Source: Leucobacter sp. Psy1 (GTDB lineage Bacteria; Actinomycetota; Actinomycetes; Actinomycetales; Microbacteriaceae). From it: a stretch of DNA of 64,000 bases. The notes beneath the pieces are model-generated. The model saw only the letters and a list, made by a program, of their open reading frames with translations, searched no databases and was not told the DNA's origin. Within the stretch, counting starts at the first letter, position 1, and the number at the start of each line of letters is the position of its first letter. Of this stretch, positions 41,624-51,330 are shown piece after piece. A program made the translations under genes and the position numbers. The DNA lies in assembly GCF_020096995.1 (NCBI RefSeq), contig NZ_CP083692.1, forward strand, positions 1,488,001 to 1,552,000, in the 5' to 3' direction.

Positions 41624-42966
41624 TTGCCGTCCAGCTTCAGCTCGTGGATGCGGCCCGCGTTCTCGGTCGCCGGGCGAATCGTCGCCGCCGCGGTGGTGAC
41701 AGCGCCGATGATGCAGATCACGCCGGCGTACAGCGCCATCGGCCAGAATGCGCCGCTCGCCCAGCCGACCAGCGCTGTAGCGATGAGGGGCGCCAGTCCG
41801 CCGCCGAGGGTGTTCGACAGCTGGTAGCCGATGTTCACGCCGGTGATGCGCTGCTCGACGTCGAACATCTCGGTGAGCATGGTGTGGAGGGTGCCCTGCA
41901 TGGCGATGCCGGGAATCACGAAGCCGATGATCATGCCGAGCCAGATGAGCCACTGGTTGTGGGTCTCATAGAGCATGAATGCCGGCCAGATGAGGATCGC
42001 GAAGCCGATGCAGCCGGCGATGTACACGGTGCGCCGTCCGAGCTTGTCGGAGAGCGCGCCGTAGGCCGGCGCGACGAAGATCTGCAGGAACCCGACGATC
42101 ATGGTGCCGATGAAGCCCACCTGCGCCGGAGTGCCCGATGCCACGATGAACGCGAGCCCGTACGTGAGCACCAGGTAGCCCGCGATCGACTGGGGGAGGC
42201 CGATGAGGATTCCGAGGATGGTGTTCTTCGGGTGCCGGAACACCTCGATGAGCGGCGACTTCGGCTTCACGCCCTGCACCTGCAGGGTCTTCGTGTGCGT
42301 CTTGAACTCCTCGGACTCCTCGAGCTTGCTGCGGAGCAGGATCGCGATGATCGCGAGCACGAGGGCGAACCAGAAGGGAATGCGCCAGCCCCACGTCATG
42401 AAGAACGACTCGGGGCCTGCACCGAGCGCGGACATGGCGCCGGCCGAGGCGAGGTTCGCGATACCGGCGCCCGAGATGAGGAACGCGCCGAAGAGACCGC
42501 GCCGCTTCGGCGGTGCGTGCTCGACGACGATCGTGGCGGCTCCGCCCATCTCGCCGCCGACGAACAGGCCCTGGAACGAGCGCAGCACGATGAGGAGGAT
42601 CGGGGCGGTCGCGCCGATCATCGCCTCGGGCGGGATGAGGCCGATCGCCGCGGTGGTGAGGCCCATTCCGATGACGGTGATGAGCAGCGCCGGCTTCCGG
42701 CCCATGCGGTCACCGATGTAACCGAAGACGATGCCGCCGAGCGGGCGGAAGAAGAAGCCGACGGCAAAGGTGCCGAAGGAGTAGATCTGCGCCAGGAACG
42801 GATCGTTGGAGGCGAAGAAGATCGCGGGGAACACGGCGGCCGCCGCGAGACCGTAGAGGTAGTAGTCGAAGTACTCCATGAGGGTGCCGATGGACCCTCC
42901 GGCGACCGCGCGCTTCTGCTGCTTCGTGAGGGCGGGCTTCTTCTCCGCCTGCCGCGCACCGCTCAT
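41620..42966 (-). CDS. MFS transporter, metabolite:H+ symporter type
   Basis: A 448-residue transporter with 12 helices. The MHS signature is GSIGTLMEYFDYYLYGLAAAAVFPAIFF with FGYIGDRMGRKPALL in the first loop and GRRTVYIAG in the second half. Relatives import shikimate, proline or alpha-ketoglutarate. ATG 42966 has a GGAG site 8 nt upstream. It opens the two-gene unit with the deacylase, so the substrate is probably an N-acylated acid. Confidence 0.9.
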   Translation of the reverse strand: MSGARQAEKKPALTKQQKRAVAGGSIGTLMEYFDYYLYGLAAAAVFPAIFFASNDPFLAQIYSFGTFAVGFFFRPLGGIVFGYIGDRMGRKPALLITVIGMGLTTAAIGLIPPEAMIGATAPILLIVLRSFQGLFVGGEMGGAATIVVEHAPPKRRGLFGAFLISGAGIANLASAGAMSALGAGPESFFMTWGWRIPFWFALVLAIIAILLRSKLEESEEFKTHTKTLQVQGVKPKSPLIEVFRHPKNTILGILIGLPQSIAGYLVLTYGLAFIVASGTPAQVGFIGTMIVGFLQIFVAPAYGALSDKLGRRTVYIAGCIGFAILIWPAFMLYETHNQWLIWLGMIIGFVIPGIAMQGTLHTMLTEMFDVEQRITGVNIGYQLSNTLGGGLAPLIATALVGWASGAFWPMALYAGVICIIGAVTTAAATIRPATENAGRIHELKLDGK

Positions 42967-43152
42967 GCGAGCGACTCCGTTCGACGTGACGCAGTGCGTG
43001 TTCGTGTGATCTTCACCGGGGCCTCCTCGGGTGACCGCTGCGATGCGGCCGAACTGACTCAGGGGTGGGCGCCGGTCTGCAGCGACCGGCAGCAACAAGC
43101 TAGCACGAGATTAACAGGGTTTCTAGATGCTTGCCAGAAATTATGGATACAG

Positions 43153-43174
43153 ATTGTGAGTGGCATGACACAAT
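43153..43174. promoter_or_regulatory. Candidate operator of the YheO/DauR-type regulator
   Basis: ATTGTG (43153-43158) and CACAAT (43169-43174) form an inverted repeat with a 10-nt spacer, 28-49 nt before the regulator start and in the promoter region shared with the divergent MFS gene. Control of both directions is inferred. Confidence 0.45.
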
Positions 43175-43201
43175 GAAGAGTCAGACAGATCGGAGAGCCC
43201 A

Positions 43202-43885
43202 GTGACCAGCCTGATGCCCGCGAGCGACACCACTTTCGCCGATATCGAGGAGGCCCATCGCACCCTCGAGCCGGTGATGCACGCCATCGCCGGTGTCGTC
43301 GGCGACCACTGCGAGATCGTGCTTCACGACCTCAGCGCAGGCGACTTGGACCACTCGGTCTACGCGATCGTCAACGGTCACGTGAGCGGCAGAAGTGTCG
43401 GCGGCCCGTCGACGAACCTGGGCGTCGAGGTGCTCCGCGACCCGGATGCCGACCACAACGCGTTCGGTTACCGCGGCCGTACGTCGGACGGTCGAGAGCT
43501 CATCAGCTCGTCGGTGTACTACCGGAACCCCGAGGGGCGCATCATCGCCGCCTTCTGCATCAACCTCGACCTGACGCCGATGCAGACCGCGGCGAACGCC
43601 ATCGCCGCACTGCTGCCAGGCGCGGAGACAGCGGTGAGCGCGGTCCCGCACGAGCTCGTCGGCCCCGACGTCTCCAGTGTGCTCGACGACATGATCTCCG
43701 AAGCGATCGCCATGGTGGGCAAACCGGCGCCTGGCATGAGCAAGGCGGATCGCATCGAGGTGCTGCGCCTGCTCGAGGCGCGCGGTGCCTTCCACATCAA
43801 GCGGGCGGCCGACAAGGTTTCTGCGCGCCTCGGGGTCTCCAGGGTCACCGTTTACGGGTACCTCGACGAGGTGCGTCGCGGATAG
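43202..43885 (+). CDS. YheO/DauR-family PAS-HTH transcriptional regulator
   Basis: A 227-residue regulator. The N-terminal YheO-like PAS domain (about 15-130) contains VGDHCEIVLHDL and the later LISSSVYYRNPEGRIIAAFCINLDLT; the C-terminus (about 175-225) is the conserved HTH ADKVSARLGVSRVTVYGYLDE. DauR of Pseudomonas aeruginosa in this family controls D-arginine use. GTG 43202 has a CGGAGAG site. It is flanked by the MFS-deacylase unit and the PLP-lyase/aldolase/kinase unit, which suits control of D-amino acid metabolism. Confidence 0.88.
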   Translation: MTSLMPASDTTFADIEEAHRTLEPVMHAIAGVVGDHCEIVLHDLSAGDLDHSVYAIVNGHVSGRSVGGPSTNLGVEVLRDPDADHNAFGYRGRTSDGRELISSSVYYRNPEGRIIAAFCINLDLTPMQTAANAIAALLPGAETAVSAVPHELVGPDVSSVLDDMISEAIAMVGKPAPGMSKADRIEVLRLLEARGAFHIKRAADKVSARLGVSRVTVYGYLDEVRRG

Positions 43886-43899
43886 GTGCGCGGAGCGCG

Positions 43900-45120
43900 T
43901 CAGAAGAACGTCTCCACGGCCTCCGTCACCACTCCGTCGCGGTCGGCGATCGGCACGAGTCGCCACTTGTCGAACGCCGTGCAGGGGTGGGAGAGGCCGA
44001 GTTTCACGACGTCACCGATCCTGACCGATGCGTCGCCCTTCCAGCGCAGGAACGTGTGCTGGTCGTTGAGGGCCGTGATCTCGGCGTCGATCTCGCGCTG
44101 GGTGCCGCCGAGCTCGGCCGAGGCTCCGATGACGACCGGGAGTCCCTCGTCGAACGGGATGTCCCGCTTGCCGGCGTCGAGAAGCGCGAGACCGGGTTCC
44201 GGCTGCGACACGACACGCGCGTACGCGAACATCGCCGGGATGAGCGGCACATCGTCCCCGGTGTCGCGCGAAGCGTCGAGCGGTGAGATACCGCGGTAGA
44301 AACCGCTGTCGTGCACGAGGTAGGCGCCAGAGCGGAGGATGGCGCGCGCATCGTCGACCCTGCCGAGACTGTCGGCGACGAGGTCGAAGAACGCGCTCCC
44401 TCCCGCGGTCACCCACGGCGTCCCGCTCACGAGCGGACGCACCCGGTCCACGAGTGCCGCGAGGCGGTCGCAGTAAGTGCTGACGGCGGCGAGACCCTCG
44501 GGGGATCGATCGTGCGCGAGCGCGCCCTCGTACCCTGAGACGCCGCGCAGCGTGAGGCGATCCGACGCGGCGACCCGCTCGGCGATCGTGACGGCGTCAT
44601 TCTCGTCCCTGGCACCGGTCCGGCCTCCGGTAGCACCGAGCTCGACCAGCACACCGATCCGGCAGCCGCTCGGCAGAATGCGTTCCATGCGCTCGACCGT
44701 CGCGACCGAGTCAACCCAGCAGACGAGCTCCTGATCAGGGTGCGCATCGAGCCAGGCGGAGAGCCGGAGCAGGAGTTGCGGATCGGTGCAGCCATTCGCG
44801 ATTTGCACCGTCGGCACTCTGGCGCGCAGTGCGACATCGGCCTGCCAGCCCGTCGCCACCGTGATGCCGGTCGCGCCGGCCGCGAGTTGCCTCCGCCAGA
44901 GTTCGGGGGCCATGGTCGTCTTGCCGTGGGGCATGAGCTCGAGACCGCGACGTGCGGTCCACGCGGCCATGGCATCCAGGTTGTGCTGCAGCGCCTCCGC
45001 CTCGAGCACGAAGAGCGGGGTCGAGAACTCGGCGATCGGAACGCCAAGGTGGTCGATCGCACGACCGGCGAGGTCGAGTGGGAAAGACTTGTCGTCTGGT
45101 GTGACGGTGCGCGCGGTCAT
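43900..45120 (-). CDS. D-serine/D-threonine-type PLP lyase (alanine racemase N-fold)
   Basis: A 406-residue fold-type III PLP enzyme. The cofactor lysine K67 is in LELMPHGKTTMAPELW; the C-terminal metal site is LGLSHPCTAFDKW, with the His-x-Cys pair. The family includes D-serine dehydratase, D-threonine aldolase and, by function, D-glucosaminate ammonia-lyase. It overlaps the aldolase gene by 4 nt (ATGA), in an operon with KDG kinase, so dehydration of D-glucosaminate to 2-keto-3-deoxygluconate is a plausible job. Confidence 0.85.
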   Translation of the reverse strand: MTARTVTPDDKSFPLDLAGRAIDHLGVPIAEFSTPLFVLEAEALQHNLDAMAAWTARRGLELMPHGKTTMAPELWRRQLAAGATGITVATGWQADVALRARVPTVQIANGCTDPQLLLRLSAWLDAHPDQELVCWVDSVATVERMERILPSGCRIGVLVELGATGGRTGARDENDAVTIAERVAASDRLTLRGVSGYEGALAHDRSPEGLAAVSTYCDRLAALVDRVRPLVSGTPWVTAGGSAFFDLVADSLGRVDDARAILRSGAYLVHDSGFYRGISPLDASRDTGDDVPLIPAMFAYARVVSQPEPGLALLDAGKRDIPFDEGLPVVIGASAELGGTQREIDAEITALNDQHTFLRWKGDASVRIGDVVKLGLSHPCTAFDKWRLVPIADRDGVVTEAVETFF

Positions 45121-45737
45121 CGGGGCATCACCTCTGCGAGTCGTGCGAGTTCTTCAGGGTCGGCGAGTGCGGAGCCGACGGCGACGACACGCACTCCGGC
45201 GGCGAGGAACTGGGGTGCGTTCCTGGCGTTCATGCCGCCCGTGGCGATGAAGTTGATGTCGGGGAAGGGGCCTCGCATCGTCGTGAACCACTCGGTACCG
45301 AGCACCGAAGCGGGGAACGCCTTGAGCCAGCGGAGCCCGGCCAGGCGTGCGAGCTGCACCTCGGTCGCGGTGGCGACGCCGGGCAGCGACGGCATGCCGG
45401 CCGCCTCGCTGGCACGGACCACGTCGATATCGAACCCCGGACTGACGGTGAACGCGGCTCCCGCCTCGGCGGCGAGCTGCACGGTCTCATCGTCGATGAT
45501 GGTTCCGGCGCCGACCTGCTTCCCGCGTTCGCGCCCGGCGGCGACGACCGCGGCGAGGGCGTCGCGATCCTCATCGGACTGAATGGGGACCTCGACGGCA
45601 TCGATGCCGAGATCCCAGGCGACGCCGGCGAGTTCGAGGCTGCGCTCGACGCCCATGCCGCGCAGGATCGCCATGATGGGCGCCCGCGCGAACGCCTCCG
45701 TGAACCATTCGTCGCTTGCTGAGGGGGAATCGATCAT
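45117..45737 (-). CDS. KDPG/KHG aldolase family
   Basis: A 206-residue class I aldolase. The Schiff-base lysine is K139 in WLKAFPAS, the general acid-base glutamate E49 in DAVEVPIQS, and the phosphate site GAGTIIDD and ATGGMN. The enzyme cleaves 2-keto-3-deoxy-6-phosphogluconate to pyruvate and glyceraldehyde-3-phosphate. It sits between the kinase and the PLP lyase with 4-nt overlaps on both sides. Confidence 0.9.
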   Translation of the reverse strand: MIDSPSASDEWFTEAFARAPIMAILRGMGVERSLELAGVAWDLGIDAVEVPIQSDEDRDALAAVVAAGRERGKQVGAGTIIDDETVQLAAEAGAAFTVSPGFDIDVVRASEAAGMPSLPGVATATEVQLARLAGLRWLKAFPASVLGTEWFTTMRGPFPDINFIATGGMNARNAPQFLAAGVRVVAVGSALADPEELARLAEVMPR

Positions 45738-46702
45738 GATCGTGCGCTTCCTTCCGTGGCGGTCGGGGTGCCGGCCGAGTCTGAGGTCGGCAGGTGGTTC
45801 GTGGGTACGTCGTGCGTGCTGGAGAGGGCTCGCGCGGCGCAGGCGTGGCCCCGTGCAACGCGTGCCGCGGCGTCGTCACCGGCGAGGAATCCGTCGAGCC
45901 AGCCCGCCGCGAACGCGTCACCGGCGCCAACGGCCTCGACGACGTCGACACGAAGCGCTGGGACGGTGGTGGTGCCCGCGGACGAGAACTCGACAGCCTC
46001 GATATCGGCGTCCTTGACAACGAGGTGCGGGGCGGCGGAGAAGACGCTGCGTACGTCGGCGGCCGTGGTCGTCCCCCAGAGTGTCTCCGCTTCATCGCGC
46101 CCGACGAGCACGATGTCGGCGCGGAGCGCGGTCTCGCGAATCACCTCGGCGGCGACGGCGAGGCTCGGCCAGAGCGCCGGCCGGTGATTCACGTCGAAGC
46201 TGATGAGCGCGCCTGCGGCTCGTGCCTCGTCGATAGCTGCGTGGACGAGTGCGCGACAGGAATCGGACAGAGCCAGGGTGATGCCCGAGAGGTGGAGTAC
46301 CCCGACCTCGGTCCAATCGATGCCGGTGAGGTCGTCGGGGGAGAGGCGGGAAGCCGCGGAGCCGCGGCGGTAGTAGGTCACGCCGTTGCCCGGGTCCTTG
46401 ACGTACAGGCCGGTCGGGGCCGAGGGGTCCAGTCGCACCCGCTCGGTTGCGACGCCGTGCGCGGCGATCCTGGACAGTGTTCTCCGGCCGAGTGCATCAT
46501 CGCCCAGTGCGCTGAACCACTCCGCGCGACGGCCGGCCGAGGCGAGGTGCGACGCGACGTTCGATTCGGCGCCGCCCGCCTCCACCCGGAAGTCGTCCGC
46601 GCGCTCGACCGGTACGGCGGAGGCCGGCACCACGAGGGCCATCGTCTCTCCGATGCACAGGACATCGATGGGTCGGGGGTTGTCGGGATCGCATCCTCGC
46701 AC
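45734..46702 (-). CDS. PfkB-family sugar kinase, probable 2-keto-3-deoxygluconate kinase
   Basis: A 322-residue ribokinase-fold kinase. Start motif IGETMALVVPASAVP is typical of KDG kinases; sugar site GGAESNVASHLASAGRRAEW, and the anion-hole/catalytic motif VEAVGAGDAFAAGWLDG is intact. GTG 46702 follows an AGGTG-like site. Phosphorylation of KDG would feed the aldolase gene coupled to it by ATGA overlap. A well-formed promoter lies 32-60 nt upstream. Confidence 0.9.
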   Translation of the reverse strand: MRGCDPDNPRPIDVLCIGETMALVVPASAVPVERADDFRVEAGGAESNVASHLASAGRRAEWFSALGDDALGRRTLSRIAAHGVATERVRLDPSAPTGLYVKDPGNGVTYYRRGSAASRLSPDDLTGIDWTEVGVLHLSGITLALSDSCRALVHAAIDEARAAGALISFDVNHRPALWPSLAVAAEVIRETALRADIVLVGRDEAETLWGTTTAADVRSVFSAAPHLVVKDADIEAVEFSSAGTTTVPALRVDVVEAVGAGDAFAAGWLDGFLAGDDAAARVARGHACAARALSSTHDVPTNHLPTSDSAGTPTATEGSARS

Positions 46703-46733
46703 CAGTCACCTCGGTTCGCTTGTCTGAACTCAA

Positions 46734-46762
46734 ATTATCGAGGCTTGACGAAAATAATGCAA
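46734..46762 (-). promoter_or_regulatory. Promoter of the kinase-aldolase-lyase operon
   Basis: On the minus strand TTGCAT (46762-46757), a 17-nt spacer and GATAAT (46739-46734) form a good sigma-70-type promoter 32-60 nt upstream of the kinase start. The nearby ATTAT/ATAAT pair could be an operator. Confidence 0.55.
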
Positions 46763-46772
46763 GCGTGCGCCC

Positions 46773-46803
46773 TTGACCCTCACATCGTGAGAGGCTGTGT
46801 AAT
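46773..46803 (+). promoter_or_regulatory. MerR-type promoter with 19-bp spacer and operator
   Basis: TTGACC (46773-46778) and TGTAAT (46798-46803) are separated by 19 bp, and the spacer begins with the dyad CTCAC-ATC-GTGAG (46779-46791). An over-long spacer carrying a palindrome is the signature of MerR-family activators. It lies 47 nt before the HEAT-repeat gene that is co-transcribed with the MerR gene. Confidence 0.75.
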
Positions 46804-46849
46804 CGAGGGTGCACCGCGCGTACCGCGGCACACAGCATCGGAGGCTCCC

Positions 46850-47512
46850 ATGACACAGAATCAGGCATCAGCCCTCGCCGCCGCGTTCACGGCACCTGAC
46901 TCGTCGACCCGTCTGCAAGCAGCGCTCGACGCCGGATCCCGCCCCGACGACGCGTTCGTCGCGGTACTGCTCGCGCAGTGCGCCGTCGAACCCGACTTCT
47001 TCGTCCGCGACATGCTGACCTGGGCCCTGGTCAGGCACGATCCGTCAGTCACGTTCGACCTGCTGCTGTCGGAACTGCGCCGGCCGGAACCCCAGGCCAG
47101 GAGTCAGGCCCTCCACACGCTGTCGAAGATCGGGGACCCGCGAGCCTATCCCGAGATCACGGCCTCACTGCTGCTCGACGAGGACGACGAGGTGGCCAGG
47201 GCCGCCTGGCGCGCCGCCGCCGGACTGGTGCCGGGGAGCGCGGACGCGGCGACCCTCGCCGAAACGCTGGCCACGCAGTTCGCGAGGGGCGGCGACGAGG
47301 TGCGTCGCAGTCTCAGTCGTGCGTTCGTCGAGCTCGGCGATGCTGCCGCACCCGCCATCGCTCGAGCGCGGCGCGATGCCGATCCCGAGGTGCGCGCGCA
47401 CGCGATCGCCACGGCACGCCTGCGAGAAGACCCCGAGGCCGGTTTCACCGACCTCATCGCCGAGGCGCGACGTGCGGTCGCGCTGGACGCGGCACCCCGG
47501 CAGAGTGGATGA
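46850..47512 (+). CDS. HEAT-repeat protein in the MerR operon
   Basis: A 220-residue all-helical protein of about five HEAT/PBS-type repeats, for example RRPEPQARSQALHTLSKIGDPRAYPEI and DADPEVRAHAIATARL. No catalytic residues are seen. It lies between a MerR-type promoter and the MerR regulator, which itself ends in HEAT repeats, suggesting interaction or shared ligand. A GGAGGCTCCC site precedes the ATG at 46850; the frame is open upstream but only as antisense of the kinase. Confidence 0.8.
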   Translation: MTQNQASALAAAFTAPDSSTRLQAALDAGSRPDDAFVAVLLAQCAVEPDFFVRDMLTWALVRHDPSVTFDLLLSELRRPEPQARSQALHTLSKIGDPRAYPEITASLLLDEDDEVARAAWRAAAGLVPGSADAATLAETLATQFARGGDEVRRSLSRAFVELGDAAAPAIARARRDADPEVRAHAIATARLREDPEAGFTDLIAEARRAVALDAAPRQSG

Positions 47513-47521
47513 GGGCGGGCG

Positions 47522-48538
47522 ATGCTGATCGGCGAAGTCGCGAAGCGGTCGGGGGTGAGCGTCAGAATACTGCGGCACTACGACTCGCTCGGCCTGGTGT
47601 GCCCTGCGGGGCGCACGGCTGGCGGGTATCGCGAATACGTCGCAGCTGATGTGCATCGGCTGTTCGCGGTGGAGAGCCTCAGGACGCTGGGGCTCAGTCT
47701 GCACGAGATCGGCGAGGCGCTGGACGCGTCGGATTTCACGCCGGTCGCGATGATCGACGAGCTCGTACTCCGGACGCGGGAGCGCATGCTGCGCGAGGGC
47801 GAACTGCTCGAGCGTCTCGAGCGTGTGCGTGCGGGAGAGCCGGGGGACTGGGACCAGGTGCTGAGTGCCGTCGAACTGCTCCGCGGTCTCGGCGCAGGCG
47901 ATGCGTCACTCCGGCAGCATCTGGCGCATCGATTGGGCAGCGACCTGCACGGCCTCAGGCACCTGGATGTACTGGTCGAAGCGGTCTTGAGCGAGCAGGA
48001 CCTGAATACCGCCGGCGCACTCGACTGGGCCCTCGCGCAGGCGGGCGATGACGCGGTACCGGCGCTCACCGACGCGCTCGGGGACCCCGCCGCCTCGAGG
48101 CGCCAGAGGGCGGTTCTGGCTCTGCGCAAGATCGCGACCCCCGTGGCTCGGCGCGCTCTGGCGTCGATGATCGAGCACGAGGATCCGTTCGTCCGGGGCT
48201 GGGCGGCCATTGTCGGCGGTGAGGATGGAGAGGCGCGCACTCTCGCCCCGCTCATCAGCCTGGTGGTCAGCGGGGATCGCGACGTCGAGGCGTCCGAGGC
48301 GCTCGGCCTTCTCGCGCGCGACCCTGAACAGCAGGGGCGCGTGGTGCGCGCGATAGAGGGGGCCCTCGACGGCTCGGACGCCGATGCTCGTTTGCGGCTG
48401 ACCCAGGCGATCGCGGAGATCCCAGGAGACGATGCGCTGGATCTGCTCGCGCGCCTCTCCGCGGATCCGGAGCGCCGAGTCGCGCTCACCGCAGAGTATC
48501 TCCGTGGAGAGCGGGCGCCTCAGCAGGGGCCCCGCTGA
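47522..48538 (+). CDS. MerR-family regulator with C-terminal HEAT repeats
   Basis: A 338-residue regulator. Residues 1-75 are the MerR winged HTH: MLIGEVAKRSGVSVRILRHYD, LGLV and TAGGYREY. A helix of about 40 residues for dimerisation follows, then HEAT-like repeats to the end (about 130-330), such as SRRQRAVLALRKIATPVARRAL and DADARLRLTQAIAEIP. Usual MerR effector domains are 60-150 residues, so this one is unusually long. It lies 9 nt after the HEAT gene and probably controls the shared promoter. Confidence 0.87.
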   Translation: MLIGEVAKRSGVSVRILRHYDSLGLVCPAGRTAGGYREYVAADVHRLFAVESLRTLGLSLHEIGEALDASDFTPVAMIDELVLRTRERMLREGELLERLERVRAGEPGDWDQVLSAVELLRGLGAGDASLRQHLAHRLGSDLHGLRHLDVLVEAVLSEQDLNTAGALDWALAQAGDDAVPALTDALGDPAASRRQRAVLALRKIATPVARRALASMIEHEDPFVRGWAAIVGGEDGEARTLAPLISLVVSGDRDVEASEALGLLARDPEQQGRVVRAIEGALDGSDADARLRLTQAIAEIPGDDALDLLARLSADPERRVALTAEYLRGERAPQQGPR

Positions 48539-48887
48539 CCACGCTCTGAACGGACTGTCGTTCTCACGGCGCCCTGTCAAGGGGGCGGCTCACACGCAAT
48601 CTTTATTCGTTCGTTATCGGTTCGGCTGTTGATCCCATCGCAGAACGCGGCTGAAACCCGGCCCGATCCCAGTTGGCGTAAGGGATCCGCGCCGATGCGA
48701 TGCGGTGCGGACGGCCGCGGTCCCCGATGTGTGCGCCTCGCGACGAGGTGGCAGAATCGCGCGGAACACCCTGCACAGGTGGAGATGCCTCCGCTCGCTC
48801 GCTACCGTTAGGGATCACGATTCACTCGACACCGCTCTCGATCCACCGTCACGCCTCACGAACGGAAGACCTCGCAGTCACCACGCC
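48539..48887. other. Intergenic region before the osmoprotectant operon
   Basis: A 349-nt gap. An imperfect hairpin GCGCCCT (48569-48575) / AGGGGGCG (48580-48587) followed by a short AT patch may terminate the merR transcript. The rest should hold the opuC promoter, but no convincing -35/-10 pair or riboswitch-like structure was recognised. Confidence 0.5.
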
Positions 48888-49981
<1,094 letters not shown>

Positions 49982-49985
<4 letters not shown>

Positions 49986-50629
49986 ACTTCGACTGGGTCG
50001 TCTCGAACGCGAACCAGATCTGGAGCCTGACACTCACCCACATCTGGCTGACGCTCCTGCCCACCGCGATCGGTCTGCTGATCGCCGTTCCGCTCGGGTA
50101 CGTCGCCCATCACTGGCGGCGGGCATACCTGCCGATCGTGGGCGGGACGAGCCTCTTCTTCACGCTGCCGTCGCTCGCGCTCTTCATCCTGCTGCCGCAG
50201 TTTCTCGGTACCCGGATCCTCGACCCGATCAACGTCGTCGTCGCTCTGGTCATCTACAGCGTTGCGTTGCTCACGCGGGTCGTGGCCGACGGGCTCAGCG
50301 CCGTGCCGACGGAGTCCGTCCAGGCGGCCGAGGGGATGGGCTTCAAGCGGTCGGAGACCTTCTTCAAGGTCCAGCTGCCCATCGCAGTCCCGGCGATCCT
50401 CAGCGGGCTCCGGGTGGTCGTGGTGACCAACATCTCGATCACGACGATGGCGGCGATCATCGGCGTCGAGCAGCTCGGCACGCTGTTCACGCTCGGGTTC
50501 ACGAGAAACCTTCTCGTGCCCATCGTCACGGGTCTCGTGATCTGCCTCCTGCTCGCACTCCTGCTCGATCGTCTCCTGGTGCTGCTCGGCCGCATCCTGA
50601 CGCCGTGGGCCCGGAAGGGAGCGCTCTGA
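49982..50629 (+). CDS. opuCB: Osmoprotectant ABC permease (OpuCB type)
   Basis: A 215-residue permease with five or six helices. It starts with GTG overlapping the ATPase stop. The coupling loop reads VQAAEGMGFKRSETFFKVQLPIAVPAILSGL. In OpuC-type systems two short permeases flank the channel; this is the first. Its stop overlaps the next start (TGATG). Confidence 0.9.
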
Positions 50630-51330
50630 TGGACGTCTTCTCCTGGCTCACCGATCCGGCCAACTGGTCGGGGAGCGGGTCGATCCCGTTCCAGACCGTC
50701 ACCCACCTCTGGTACTCCGCCGTCACGGTGCTGATCGCCGCCGCGATCGCGGTGCCCCTCGGCGTCTTCATCGGGCACACCGGCAAGGGCGAGAGCCTCA
50801 TCATGGGATCGGTGAACGCCATGCGCGCGCTCCCCACGATCGGCCTTCTGATCCTCCTCGTGCTCATCTTCGCCCCGATCCTCGCGAATCGTCTGGCCTT
50901 CGTGATCCCGGCTCTCATAGTGCTGGTGCTGCTCGCGGTACCGCCGATTCTCAGCGGGGTCGCGAGCGGGATCCGCGCGATCGACCGGTCGGCGATCGAC
51001 GCGGCTCGAGGCATGGGGTACTCGACGTGGCAGATCGTCTGGAAGATCGAGCTTCCCTGCGCGCTGCCCCTCGCGCTGTCTGGAGTGCGCGCATCGACGC
51101 TGCAGGTGGTGTCGACGGCAACCGTCGCCGCATTCGTCTCGCTGCAGGGCCTCGGCAGATTCATCATCGACGGGCGCGCAGGCAACAACTACGCCGAGAT
51201 GGCAGGTGGCGCGATCCTGCTCATCGTCCTCGCGATCGTGCTCGAGGGCGTGTTCGCCCTCGTCGCCCGCCTCAGCATCTCGCCAGGGCTCACCCCTGGC
51301 GTTCCGACCACGACAAGGAGAAACTCATGA
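50629..51330 (+). CDS. opuCD: Osmoprotectant ABC permease (OpuCD type)
   Basis: A 233-residue permease of the same family as its neighbour, with coupling loop IDAARGMGYSTWQIVWKIELPCALPL and LSGVRASTLQVVSTATVAAFVSL. Around six helices. Its stop overlaps the start of the binding-protein gene by 4 nt (ATGA). Confidence 0.9.
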   Translation: MDVFSWLTDPANWSGSGSIPFQTVTHLWYSAVTVLIAAAIAVPLGVFIGHTGKGESLIMGSVNAMRALPTIGLLILLVLIFAPILANRLAFVIPALIVLVLLAVPPILSGVASGIRAIDRSAIDAARGMGYSTWQIVWKIELPCALPLALSGVRASTLQVVSTATVAAFVSLQGLGRFIIDGRAGNNYAEMAGGAILLIVLAIVLEGVFALVARLSISPGLTPGVPTTTRRNS

